A stretch of DNA of 64,000 bases from JAGQVA01 sp033764335. Its GTDB lineage: Bacteria > Bacteroidota > Bacteroidia > J057. Both the position numbers and the translations under genes were made by a program. The stretch spans positions 1 through 64,000 of the forward strand of contig JANRJC010000009.1 in assembly GCA_033764335.1 (NCBI GenBank), read 5' to 3'. The notes beneath the pieces are model-generated. The model made no database searches. It saw only the letters and a list, made by a program, of their open reading frames with translations, and was not told where the DNA came from. Within the stretch, counting starts at the first letter, position 1. Each line of letters begins with the position of its first letter. Below, piece by piece: positions 43,659-53,400 of this stretch.

Positions 43659-44795
43659 ATGGAAGACAGCGAAGTGATAAAAAAATGGAGGCTGATTTTA
43701 GGGAAAGAGACAAATAACTTGCTGGAATCAGATCTAAACAAGCTCGAAACCGGTATTGACAAGACGCTAGAAGCCCTGTATAATACCGATCGCAAAGGCG
43801 GCCTCGGCTCATCTTCTCCCAATGTAGCCCGATGGCTCGGTGATATACGAGAATATTTCCCCGACACGGTGGTCAGGATCATGCAACAGGATGCTTTAAA
43901 AAGATTAAACATCACCGCCATGCTCACCGAACCGGAGATGCTGGAGGCTATCGTACCGGATGTACATCTTGTCGCCAGCCTTATGACGCTGGGAAAAGCG
44001 ATCCCTGAAAAAACAAAAAATACGGCAAGGCTGGTTATCAAAAAAGTAGTAGATGAACTCATCCAGAAACTCTCCGGCCCTACCCACCAAACCATTGCAG
44101 GAAGTTTAAGTAAAACCCTAAAAAACAGACGACCCCGGCACAACGAAATCAACTGGCCCGAGACCATTAAAAAAAACCTGAAACATTATCAATCCGATTA
44201 TAAAACCATTATCCCCGAAACCCGAATAGGCTTTGGCCGGAAGCGAAAGTCGCTGAAAGATATAATTCTCTGCATAGACCAAAGCGGATCTATGGGCACC
44301 TCGGTGATTTATTCGGGAATTTTTGCCGCGGTGATGGCTTCCATACCTTCGGTGAAAACAAAGATGGTCGTATTTGATACCGCAGTAGTTGACCTGACCG
44401 ATGAACTTCAGGACCCGGTTGAGTTGCTGTTTGGCGTACAGCTGGGCGGCGGCACCGATATACATAAAGCATTGGGATATTGCCAACAAATTATTTCCCG
44501 ACCTTTAGATACCGTAATGGTTTTGATTACAGATCTGTACGAAGGCGGGGATCAGGAAAAAATGAAATCCCGATTTGTACAACTGCACAATAGCGGGGTT
44601 CAACTGATTTGCCTTCTGGCACTCAATGATGAAGGCGCACCATATTATGACCACCCAAACGCAGAATTTTTGCATAGCATCGGGATACCGGTATTCGCCT
44701 GTACGCCGGATCTTTTCCCTGACCTTATGGCTGCCGCTCTTAATAAACAGGACATTTCCCAATGGGCAGCAAAAGAAGGGATAAAATTGAAATAG
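43659..44795 (+). CDS. VWA-domain protein, partner of the MoxR ATPase
   Basis: Starting at ATG 43659 after a good AGGAAG element, this 378-residue protein has a helical N-terminus (about 1-195, with PETIKKNLKHYQ and IIPETRIGFGRKRK) and a von Willebrand factor A domain (about 200-378) with a complete MIDAS: D207-Q-S209-G-S211, GGGTDIH and ITDLYEGG. In MoxR/VWA pairs the VWA binds a metal and couples ATP-driven remodelling to a target. It is the last of the five-gene unit; the DinB-like gene follows 36 bp downstream. Confidence 0.88.
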   Translation: MEDSEVIKKWRLILGKETNNLLESDLNKLETGIDKTLEALYNTDRKGGLGSSSPNVARWLGDIREYFPDTVVRIMQQDALKRLNITAMLTEPEMLEAIVPDVHLVASLMTLGKAIPEKTKNTARLVIKKVVDELIQKLSGPTHQTIAGSLSKTLKNRRPRHNEINWPETIKKNLKHYQSDYKTIIPETRIGFGRKRKSLKDIILCIDQSGSMGTSVIYSGIFAAVMASIPSVKTKMVVFDTAVVDLTDELQDPVELLFGVQLGGGTDIHKALGYCQQIISRPLDTVMVLITDLYEGGDQEKMKSRFVQLHNSGVQLICLLALNDEGAPYYDHPNAEFLHSIGIPVFACTPDLFPDLMAAALNKQDISQWAAKEGIKLK

Positions 44796-44831
44796 CGTTA
44801 AAAACTTCGCCCACACTAATTTTACGGACAA

Positions 44832-45299
44832 ATGAAAACAACCACACAAATAGCCAATCGGTTTCGGGAGGTAATCCTGGACGGAACCTGGATTGCGAAT
44901 ACAAATTTTAAAGCCCAGATATCAGATCTGGACTGGAAACAAGCGACAACAAAAGTAGGCCCTTTCAACACCATTGCTGCGCTTACCTTCCATATTGACT
45001 ACTATATAGCGGGGATTTTAAATGTACTGGAAGGAGGATCGCTCGATATTAGGGACAGGTACAGTTTTGACCTTCCGCCGATAACCTCAACGGAGGATTG
45101 GGAAAACCTGAAGGAAAAATTGTGGAGTGATGCCGAAAAATTTGCCTTCCGGGTAAACATTATGCCGGATGAAAAACTGAACGAACCCTTTGTGGATCCC
45201 AAATACGGCGATTACCGCCAGAATATTGAGGGCATGATTGAACATAGCTATTACCACCTGGGACAGGTTGTGTTGATCCGTAAGATGTTGTTGTTGTAG
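44832..45299 (+). CDS. DinB-like four-helix metalloprotein (DUF1572/DinB superfamily)
   Basis: This 155-residue protein has the DinB-superfamily helices and the spaced histidines expected for a metal site: TFHIDYYIAG (His ~54) and MIEHSYYHLGQVVLIRK (two histidines). Members are thought to be metal-dependent hydrolases or thiol-transferases, induced by stress in some bacteria; the substrate here is unknown. It lies 36 bp after the VWA gene and may be read with that operon, but it is not a regular part of the five-gene set. Confidence 0.78.
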   Translation: MKTTTQIANRFREVILDGTWIANTNFKAQISDLDWKQATTKVGPFNTIAALTFHIDYYIAGILNVLEGGSLDIRDRYSFDLPPITSTEDWENLKEKLWSDAEKFAFRVNIMPDEKLNEPFVDPKYGDYRQNIEGMIEHSYYHLGQVVLIRKMLLL

Positions 45300-45320
45300 G
45301 CATTGAGGGGTAATTCCCGC

Positions 45321-46514
45321 TCAATACAAAAGGCCCAGCAGCCACACGGGTATTTTATTGCCTACGGCAAAATCCAAATCGTCCGCCAGCACATAGGAAT
45401 GGGGCAAGCCGGTCAGTTGTTTTGCACCTTTGTTTTTGCCTCCCACTTCCAGATGGTATTTTCCGTCCACCTGAAAATCTCCAGATGAAGGCGTATGCAC
45501 CTCGTGGCGGGTTTTCAACTGGTTTAGGACAAAAGTTTCTCTGATCGCACCGAGATTAGGGTTTTGGGGCTGAAAGGCATAGATTAGGTTCGTATTTTCA
45601 ATAAATATTTTTTCGGGTTTTTGAAGATGGCTCAGGCCCGGTCCCGGTGCAGAAAGCAGCGAAATGAGGTCTGCCTGCTCCAGGTAATGGAGATAATGGA
45701 TCAAAGTATTTCTCGAAATATCCGTTCGTTCACTGAGTTGCTGAATATTGGGTTTAAAAGGAGGTGAACTTGCGATTACATAGAGAAGCTGCTGTAACTT
45801 GCGGATATTTTTTACTTCTACCTGTTGCAAACTGATCAGGTCTGTTTCCAGTACAGCTCGTACTGTTGCTGAAAGACGGTCATAAAACCAGTTTTCCCCC
45901 TCTGTAAAAAAAGGGTAGTATCCATTTTCCAGGTATTTACGAAAATAGGCATAAGGGCGAAAATCGGTAGGTAGCTGACTAATAATCTCATTGGCATGGT
46001 CAAGTATGTCCACAAACTCTATCTGTGGCAGAGAAATTCCCTCTGCCAATGCTAGGTATTGGCGGAAGGACAAACCCTGAAGATGATACATGATCGCCCT
46101 ACGACTGAGATCCGCATTAGCTTTTGTGAGTTCAAGGATGGATGATCCCGTAAAAACAATCCGTATATCGGGATAGGTATCGTAAAGGTTTTTAACCTCG
46201 GTCGCCCAATGAGGATATTTATGAACCTCATCCAGGAAAAAAAATAAACAACCCTGCTGGTAAAAACTGCGAGCAGTATCAATTAGCTTATTTTCGGTGA
46301 AAAAAATATCATCAAGGCTGAGGTAAATCGCCTTCTCACTCAACCCCAGCGTCTGTCGGATATGTTGGAGCATCAGGGTGGTTTTGCCTATACCCCTTGC
46401 CCCTTTTATGCCCATCAGTCGCAGACTCCAGTCATAAGTTTTAAGTTCATCCCGATGATAATTCAGGGTCGTCCTACTCACCTGTGCATGAGATCGAATG
46501 CGTAATTGTTCCAT
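45321..46514 (-). CDS. AAA_14/DUF4143 ATP-binding protein
   Basis: In this 397-residue protein the P-loop GARGIGKTTLML (about 38-49), Walker B FFFLDEVHKYPHWATEVKNLYD and the sensor IVFTGSSILELTKANADLSRR identify the AAA_14 ATPase, followed by the DUF4143 region with winged-helix features (ISRNTLIHYLHYLEQADLISLL) and the C-terminal nuclease-like strand SSGDFQVDGKYHLEVGGKNKGAKQL. Such solitary ATPases are widespread and poorly understood, and some are linked to conflict or mobile DNA. An 18-bp perfect inverted repeat lies 3 bp upstream of the start codon. It is convergent with the DinB-like gene. Confidence 0.82.
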   Translation of the reverse strand: MEQLRIRSHAQVSRTTLNYHRDELKTYDWSLRLMGIKGARGIGKTTLMLQHIRQTLGLSEKAIYLSLDDIFFTENKLIDTARSFYQQGCLFFFLDEVHKYPHWATEVKNLYDTYPDIRIVFTGSSILELTKANADLSRRAIMYHLQGLSFRQYLALAEGISLPQIEFVDILDHANEIISQLPTDFRPYAYFRKYLENGYYPFFTEGENWFYDRLSATVRAVLETDLISLQQVEVKNIRKLQQLLYVIASSPPFKPNIQQLSERTDISRNTLIHYLHYLEQADLISLLSAPGPGLSHLQKPEKIFIENTNLIYAFQPQNPNLGAIRETFVLNQLKTRHEVHTPSSGDFQVDGKYHLEVGGKNKGAKQLTGLPHSYVLADDLDFAVGNKIPVWLLGLLY

Positions 46515-46517
46515 TTT

Positions 46518-46568
46518 TGCTATTTGTAAACAGCAATTTAGGTATAAAAATGCTGTTTACAAATAGCA
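46518..46568. promoter_or_regulatory. 18-bp perfect inverted repeat in front of the DUF4143 ATPase gene
   Basis: TGCTATTTGTAAACAGCA (46518-46535) and its exact complement TGCTGTTTACAAATAGCA (46551-46568) are separated by 15 nt, filling almost the whole gap between the ATPase start codon (46514) and the stop of the upstream gene (46571). As DNA it may be an operator for two dimers; as RNA it would form a stable stem just before the start codon and could shut off translation or terminate the upstream message. Confidence 0.75.
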
Positions 46569-46570
46569 TT

Positions 46571-47038
46571 TTACCAGCCTCGCCAAAACGGCCTTGCCGC
46601 CATCGGCGAAAAAGGCCAGGGAATCATCACCAATATGATCACCAACCCAATCGTGAAGCCAATGGCAATTGCCTTAAATTTTTGCCGGTCGGTGGCCTTG
46701 CGCTTCGCTACGGCGGAGGTAATACTTACAATCGTTACGGCGATGATCATCATGGAAATGTGTTCCATCCCAAAAAACCTTGTCGCCTGATCTTTTACGG
46801 CTTCTCCGAAATTATCCATAAAATATTTTATCACCGGGCTGATAAAATAAAGCACCAGCCCCAGCAAAAGCTGGATTTCGGTTATACGCACGACAATCTT
46901 TTGGAGCCGGTTGTGCGAAGGTGTAAATGCCTGATCACCCCGCCAACCGCGGAAGGCGACAATAATGGCATAAACCAAACCCGCCAGGACTACCCAGCGA
47001 AACAGCGAATGCGTGAACAAAAAGATAGAATACAGCAT
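46571..47038 (-). CDS. Four-helix membrane protein, cytochrome-b-like
   Basis: The ATG at 47038 gives 155 residues (an in-frame TTG lies 6 bp earlier). Four transmembrane segments (about 5-27, 45-67, 85-105, 120-142), with histidines in HSLFRWVVL and MEHISMMI that could coordinate haem, resemble small Bacteroidota membrane proteins annotated as cytochrome b-like. Haem binding is not established. It lies 22 bp downstream of the serine-hydrolase gene and just upstream of the inverted repeat of the ATPase gene. Confidence 0.6.
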   Translation of the reverse strand: MLYSIFLFTHSLFRWVVLAGLVYAIIVAFRGWRGDQAFTPSHNRLQKIVVRITEIQLLLGLVLYFISPVIKYFMDNFGEAVKDQATRFFGMEHISMMIIAVTIVSITSAVAKRKATDRQKFKAIAIGFTIGLVIILVMIPWPFSPMAARPFWRGW

Positions 47039-47060
47039 GATCAAAAGTAAAAATATTTTT

Positions 47061-48449
47061 TCATTCGTTCAACGCTTTTATCGCATCCTGCGCAGAACGT
47101 AGGTCAGGGCGGATATCCAGGGCTTTCCGATAGGCAGCCAATGCAGCGGCTTTATCACCGGCTTTCACCAATGCCTCGCCATAGCTGTCCCAGCAATTGG
47201 CTACTTCGGGAAACTGTTCTGTATTCAGCCGGAATATGGCCAGTGCATCCGCGGTTTTGCCTTTATGCAGAAAATAATAGCCGAGATTATTTAGAATAAT
47301 GTCTTTGGGATCGGAGGGGTGGAAATTGCGGGTAAGTGTCTCGAAGTTTTCTTTTACGTATTCAACCCCTTTTTCCATGTAGGCTTTATGAACGGTTAGT
47401 ATCGCTGGCAAGGTGGGTGTTTCGGGCGTATTTCCATTGATAATCTTTAGAATGCCGAGACCAACTTTTTCAGCTACAGGTTCATCCATATTTGCCAGAA
47501 CGACAATGCTTGTCTGATTTTGAAGCATCTCAATATGGACGGTATTATTGCCATTGGAGCCGCCCGCTATCGGTATTGCACGTCCCGGCATTTCATACAC
47601 AGGCTGAATCTGCTGGAAAAAATCGTCGTTTTCTCGCGACGCCGGGCTTATCAGTTTGTCGCCGTAGAAAAAATTCCGGTAAAATATCATCACATCTTCT
47701 GCCGTCGCCCAAAAACCTCCGTCGGGTTTGGGTTCCATCAGAAAGTGTAAATTATCTTCCACCCCCTCCAGTGTTTTTAAATATCCGATGGATCGCTCCG
47801 GAATAGTTTTTACATTTTCTACATAGGTGTTTTTTAATCCCAGAGGCATTATAATTCGTGTTTTTACGTTTTCGGCGTAACTTTTCCCGGTGACTTTTTC
47901 GATAATTGCTCCCAGCAATACATATCCGGTATTTGAATATTCATTCCCGTCTCCCGGCGGAAAAAGCAGTTCCATCCTTTGGGCAATTTTGGTAATCGTC
48001 GCGATATTTTTTTGCTCAAAAGGCAGCTCGAAAAAGGCTCGGCTGTGATAATCTCCATACCCGGATGTGTGATTGAGCAAATGACGAATCGTGATTTGAT
48101 CGGTACCCACAAGGGTAAATCCATCCAGGTGCTGTATCATTTTATCATCCCAGGTGAGTTTGCCCTCTTCGATAAGTTGTAAAATCACCACCCGGGTATA
48201 ACTTTTGTTCATACTTCCGATGATAAATTGGGTGTGGAGGGTGTTGGGAATGTTTTTCTCCCGATCCGAAAGGCCGAATGCTTTCTGGTAAACAGGGATC
48301 CCTTTTTCCGCAACCAATACTACCCCGGAAAATATGTCCAGATTGAGGTATTGTTGTACATAATTTTCGATGTCGAGAGAAGGTATTTGCGTATAACTTT
48401 TTCCCCCAAGAATAAAAATCGCTGCGAAGATTAATAAAGTTTTTGACAT
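47061..48449 (-). CDS. Beta-lactamase-class-C-like serine hydrolase with TPR tail
   Basis: This 462-residue protein has a signal peptide, the class C serine hydrolase motifs (SMNK near residue 80, i.e. the nucleophile Ser-x-x-Lys; YSN in GNEYSNTGYV; a C-terminal GGSNG in place of the usual KTG) and two tetratricopeptide repeats in the last ~80 residues (AIFRLNTEQFPEVANCWDSYGEALVKAGD, AALAAYRKALDIRPDL). Such enzymes are peptidases or esterases of the periplasm; true beta-lactamase activity is unlikely with the TPR extension. It is divergent from the LytS/LytR pair. Confidence 0.85.
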   Translation of the reverse strand: MSKTLLIFAAIFILGGKSYTQIPSLDIENYVQQYLNLDIFSGVVLVAEKGIPVYQKAFGLSDREKNIPNTLHTQFIIGSMNKSYTRVVILQLIEEGKLTWDDKMIQHLDGFTLVGTDQITIRHLLNHTSGYGDYHSRAFFELPFEQKNIATITKIAQRMELLFPPGDGNEYSNTGYVLLGAIIEKVTGKSYAENVKTRIIMPLGLKNTYVENVKTIPERSIGYLKTLEGVEDNLHFLMEPKPDGGFWATAEDVMIFYRNFFYGDKLISPASRENDDFFQQIQPVYEMPGRAIPIAGGSNGNNTVHIEMLQNQTSIVVLANMDEPVAEKVGLGILKIINGNTPETPTLPAILTVHKAYMEKGVEYVKENFETLTRNFHPSDPKDIILNNLGYYFLHKGKTADALAIFRLNTEQFPEVANCWDSYGEALVKAGDKAAALAAYRKALDIRPDLRSAQDAIKALNE

Positions 48450-48575
48450 GGCTTCCGTATTTGTTTGCTCAAAAATAAGGGGTGACGGGAGGTATATATG
48501 TTAAATGTGACAACCTACCGGTTTTAAGTTACAAACTCAGAAAGCAGGCTCACCTGTGTGTATTATCTTAGCGAG

Positions 48576-49625
48576 ATGAAAAATCGTGGGTTGGAAATCG
48601 TGATTCACTTATTGTTTTGGTACATCACAGCATGGCTGATTGTATCAGGGTTTTCGATTCATTCTCAGGAAATTGAGCTAATAAATGGAGAGGAAACCAT
48701 CCATATCGTCCGAGATCGGGGGAGTGCGATTCAACTGCTGACCTGCATTTTTTTTTCTGCGGGAATGTTTTATGCGGTTGTATATCAATTGCAAAAGCTG
48801 GAAAAGTTGTCCATTCAGAATGCATTCAGAGTTGTATGCATTTTTCTGCTGTCTTTTGCCGGGTATTTTGTGATGGCCCGGCTGAACCGGATTTCCGGTG
48901 GACCTCTGCTTCCTGCGGGTTTGTGGTTGGGTGTGTCGCTTTTTTATTTTATGGCGGCTATCGCCTATAGTCTGTTTAAAATCTGGAAACATTCCGAAGA
49001 ACAACGGCAGCAGGTATTATTACAAAAAAATACCGCAGAGCTTGCCCTCCTGCGCTCCCAACTTCACCCCCACTTTTTGTTTAATGTGCTTAATAATCTG
49101 CTTTCAATGGTAGATCAAAAAAACAATCCCGCACTGGCCTCTGCGATTGATAAATTGTCCTTCCTTTTGCGATATGTAGTGGACGAAACCTCCCAGCCAA
49201 AAGTCCCGATACGGAAGGAAATCCTATTTATCCAGAGTTTTGCAGACCTTAATGCTTTGCGGTTTGATAAAGACGAACTTACATTTATTCTGGAAGTGGA
49301 AGGAGCGAATGATCAGCAACTTATCGAACCCGGTATTTTTATTCCTTTTCTGGAAAATGCCTTTAAATACGGAATAGAACCCGAAAAACATTCTACCCTT
49401 CGTCTGAAAATCAATATAACTGAGCCGGACGAAGTGTATTTTGAATTAAAAAATCCGCTATACCCGGCGATGCAAAAAAACTCCTCCAACGGTTCGGGTA
49501 TCCGGTCTGTAACCGAGCGGCTGCGTATTGTATATCCCGGGCAGCATACTTTCAAAGTGGAAGAAAGAGACGGGTTATTTACGGTAAAACTACAAATCCG
49601 AACGCATGAAAGCGATTATCGTTGA
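48576..49625 (+). CDS. LytS-type membrane histidine kinase
   Basis: The ATG at 48576 gives 349 residues (an in-frame GTG lies 18 bp earlier). Four transmembrane segments (about 8-26, 55-75, 85-105, 115-140) are followed by the His_kinase domain with the phospho-acceptor motif LRSQLHPHFLFNVLNNLLSM (about 158-177) and a short HATPase end (FIPFLENAFKYGIEP, GSGIRSVTERLRIVYPG). There is no periplasmic sensor domain beyond the helices. The partner regulator begins inside its last codons (20-nt overlap). Confidence 0.9.
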   Translation: MKNRGLEIVIHLLFWYITAWLIVSGFSIHSQEIELINGEETIHIVRDRGSAIQLLTCIFFSAGMFYAVVYQLQKLEKLSIQNAFRVVCIFLLSFAGYFVMARLNRISGGPLLPAGLWLGVSLFYFMAAIAYSLFKIWKHSEEQRQQVLLQKNTAELALLRSQLHPHFLFNVLNNLLSMVDQKNNPALASAIDKLSFLLRYVVDETSQPKVPIRKEILFIQSFADLNALRFDKDELTFILEVEGANDQQLIEPGIFIPFLENAFKYGIEPEKHSTLRLKINITEPDEVYFELKNPLYPAMQKNSSNGSGIRSVTERLRIVYPGQHTFKVEERDGLFTVKLQIRTHESDYR

Positions 49626-50277
49626 TGACGAACCCCGAGCCATTGAACTGATCAGGAGTTACCTGATTCATTTTCCGCAGGTTGAACTGGCGGCAACCTT
49701 CCGCAACGGTTTAAAAGCGGCGGAGTTTTGTACTCAGGAAAATGTAGATTTAGTTTTCCTCGACATCAATATGCCCTATTTGTCCGGGATGGCTTTATCG
49801 CGTATTCTCGGCAAAGATATCCGGGTGGTATTTACCACAGCCTATTCGGAGTATGCAGTGGAAAGCTATGAAGTGGAAGCAAGGGACTACCTGCTCAAAC
49901 CCATTAGCCTGGAGCGATTTACCCAGACAATGTTGAAGATATTAGCTCCCCGGAATGAAACCCTCTTACCCGAAAAAAAGCCCCTATTCATTAAAAGTGG
50001 TACGCGGGTTTACCGGGTAAAAACTGATGACATTTTGTATTTGGAAAAAGACGGAAACTATATGACCTATTATCTGGAAAATCAAAAAATTTTGGCCCGC
50101 GAATCCATAAGCGAAGCGTTACAAGCCCTTCCCGAGGCGTTTTTTCAGATACACAAGTCCTACATTATAAACCGCGACAAAATTGTATTTGTGGATAAGG
50201 ATACGGTCTGTGTCGCAGGCATAACCCTGCCAGTGGGTAATACCTACCGGGAATTTGTAAAAAAAATCTATCTTTAA
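49606..50277 (+). CDS. LytTR-family response regulator
   Basis: This 223-residue protein has a receiver domain (about 1-115, phospho-acceptor in VFLDINMPYLSG, with the opening IVDDEPRAIELI) and a LytTR DNA-binding domain (about 130-223: FIKSGTRVYRVKTDDILYLEKDGNYMTYYLENQ, FFQIHKSYIINRDKI). It is coupled to the LytS-type kinase by overlap and probably acts as its transcription factor. The target genes are not evident from the window. Confidence 0.93.
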   Translation: MKAIIVDDEPRAIELIRSYLIHFPQVELAATFRNGLKAAEFCTQENVDLVFLDINMPYLSGMALSRILGKDIRVVFTTAYSEYAVESYEVEARDYLLKPISLERFTQTMLKILAPRNETLLPEKKPLFIKSGTRVYRVKTDDILYLEKDGNYMTYYLENQKILARESISEALQALPEAFFQIHKSYIINRDKIVFVDKDTVCVAGITLPVGNTYREFVKKIYL

Positions 50278-50457
50278 GACAAAGCTTTTTTAAGACAAAA
50301 TTAATTATACTCAGGGTATTCGAAGGGTATGCAACCAACGACAAATCGCGAATAACTCTTCTGCCTGAAGGTGTAAAATATGACTTCATATTTGTGGTTT
50401 TGTGCGGATTAACTTTTATATTCAGCCTGGTTCTTTTCCTCATTCAATCCTTTTGCT

Positions 50458-53400
50458 GTGAAAAACTTTATCCTACTACTATTCTCTGCTACACTTATTT
50501 TGGGTAATGGTTGCAAGCAGAGCCCCTCAGAAAATACTGCCTCCCCCTCCACGCAAACCCTCCTGTACATTCAGCAGGATACGGCGGCGGGTACAATCGC
50601 GGTTTTCCGCGCAGGCGAAACAACCCCCATCCTTACGCAAAATGCGAAGCCTGACTTTCGCCCCTATCTCCACCCCATAGTTGCTCCCGATGGCAAAGGC
50701 CTGCTCACCGAATACAGCCCCGGCCACCACAAACATCAGACGGGTATATACTGGGGTTTTACACGGGTAAATGGCCGCGATTTTTTTCATCACCCGGAAG
50801 GAGACTACTGGCGCAGGGTTTCGGCTCAGGTGGTCGAAAATGAAGGCACTAAGGTAAAATGGCAGACCGTATATGATATGCTCGGCGAGGCCGGGGAAGT
50901 ACTGCTCACCGAAACCCAAAACTGGTCTATGCACGTGGATAGTGGCCGGTTTTTTATCGAGTTGGAATGGCTCGGTACCGCACAGACCGATATTACGATC
51001 GGAAAATACGATTACGGCGGTTTGTTTGTCCGCATGCCCTGGCAAGAAGGTATCAAGGGAGAAGTAATCAACGCCGCCCGCCAGCGAAACGAAAAAGCCG
51101 AAGGCCAGCGCGCCATGTGGGTGGACGTAGGTATGCAGGTAGAAGGCCGCGAAAACCTGGCCCATATTGCTGTATTTGACCATCCCGAAAACGAGGGTTT
51201 TCCCCAGACCTGGCGGGTGGATGGACAGATGGGCATAGGCCCTGCTCGGGCACGTATGGGCGATTGGAGTATTAAAAAAGATGAAACCGAGATTATCCGG
51301 CATCAACTCGTAGCCTATACCGGCGACCTCAGCGATATAGAGATGACCAAAGCGTGGGGAATTTTTGTTGGAAATGAGTCCATGTATTCCACCACTTCAC
51401 TATGGGGCATCGCCCAGCAGGAAGGGCGCGAAGCGAAGTTTCTTACACCCCAAGAGGCCGTGGAAACCATGACGATTCAGGACGGATTTCAGGTGAATGT
51501 ATGGGCAGCCGAGCCGATGATTACTCAGCCGATGGCTTTCTGCTGGGACGACCGTGGTCGTCTTTGGATCGCCGAAAACCGCGACTACGAAACCCGTGGC
51601 ACGGGTTTTTCCAACTTTGGCGACAGCCGGATCATAATTCTCGAAGATACCGACCACGACGGCAAAGCCGACAGCAAAAAAATATTTCTCGAAGATATCC
51701 CTTTCCCGGCAGCGATTGCCGTGGGGTTTGACGGACTCTATCTCGGTGCCCCGCCCAACCTTCTCTTTGTCCCCGACCGCAACGCCGATGACCGCGCCGA
51801 TATGGCTGACATCGAAGTGCGCCTCACCGGCTGGGGCATTCTCGACCGGCACGAAACCCTCAACAGCCTCCATTGGGGACCCGACGGATGGCTCTATGGA
51901 CTCGAAGGTTTTGCTACGCCCTCCAAAATCCGCAAACCCGAAGGCAAAGGCAAAATTTACAGACATAAAGAACCCTTTCCCGAGGATATTCTTGAAGGCG
52001 AAGGAACCGAAATTAATGGCGGCGTATGGCGTTATCACCCTGTCAAAGACCGCTTTGAAGTGGTGGCTCATGGATTCAGCAATCCCTGGGGCGTGGACTT
52101 TGACGCCAAAGGACAGATGTTTATTTCCGCTTGCGTGATTCCCCACCTCTGGCATGTAATCCCCGGCGGAATCTATATGCGCCAGGGAGGCCGTCATTTT
52201 AACCCCTACGTCTATGGCGATATTCAGACCATCGCCGATCACCGCCACCGCTCGGCACACGGAGGCGCGCGAATCTATTTGTCCGACGCTTTCCCCCCGG
52301 AACATCAGGGCCGGATTTTTATGGCGAATATCCACGAACACGCGGTACTCTCCGACGTGCTGGAACCCCGCGGCTCCGGTTTTGCCGGGCATCACGGCGA
52401 CGACTTCCTCCTCGCCAACAATGCCCAGTGGATAGGCTTCAGCATGGAGATCGGCCCCGAAGGAGGGTTGTATGTACTCGACTGGCATGATGCCGACATC
52501 TGCGGGAAAGAAGTGCTCAATAAGGAAACCGGAAGAATATTTCGCATTACCCCGAAAAATTCCCTCGCCGAAAACTGGCCCCGCCGATACGACGACCTTA
52601 ATACCTTTACCGACGAAGAACTCGCAGACCTCCAGACCCGCAACAGCGAATGGCATGCCCGAAGGGCAAGGCTCATTTTGCAAAACCGCGCACAAAAAGG
52701 GAAAATGGCCGTCGGAGCGCTCAAAAAACTTCAGGACATTTACCTAAAAAATAACAATGCAGACTGGCGCCTTCGCGCCATGTGGGCACTTTCCGTAACC
52801 GGCAATTTTTCCGAAAAAGAACAAACCGCAGCCCTCAGCGACAAAGACCCTTATATACGCGCATGGGCCGTGCAGATGCTTTGTGAAGACCATTCCCCTT
52901 CCACAGAAATTCTGGAAAAATTTGAAAAAATGGCGGAGGACGAATCTTCCCCCGCGGTGCGGCTGTACCTGGCCGCTGCCCTGCAACGTTTGGGTAACAA
53001 TTCCCGCTGGGAAATCGCCGAAAACCTGCTCCATCACGCCGAAGACGCCACTGACCACAATATACCCTTGATGCTTTGGTTTGCCCTTGAACCGCTGGCC
53101 GCCGAGGATCCTGCCCGGGCATTGGCACTCACCCGCAGTAGCAAAATACCACTGGTCAACGAATACATCGCCCGGCGGATTGTGGACGCCGACCAGACCG
53201 AAACACTAATCGCCTGGCTGGAAAAAAATCCCCGAGGCCAGTCTTCCCTTCTTCGCGGCATGCGCGATGGACTAGAAGGCCGAACCGATATTTCTATCCC
53301 CGAAAAGTGGACCACCGTATATAATAAACTGAAATCCGATAAAAACTCCGCAGCCATTGCGCAGGAGATTTCGGAACTCCTCGGAGACACAGAAGCCGCA

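Noticed and set aside
47061..48449. True beta-lactamase (antibiotic resistance gene)
   Set aside because: The SxxK and YSN motifs fit class C-like serine hydrolases generally; the TPR tail and divergent third motif argue for a peptidase or esterase.
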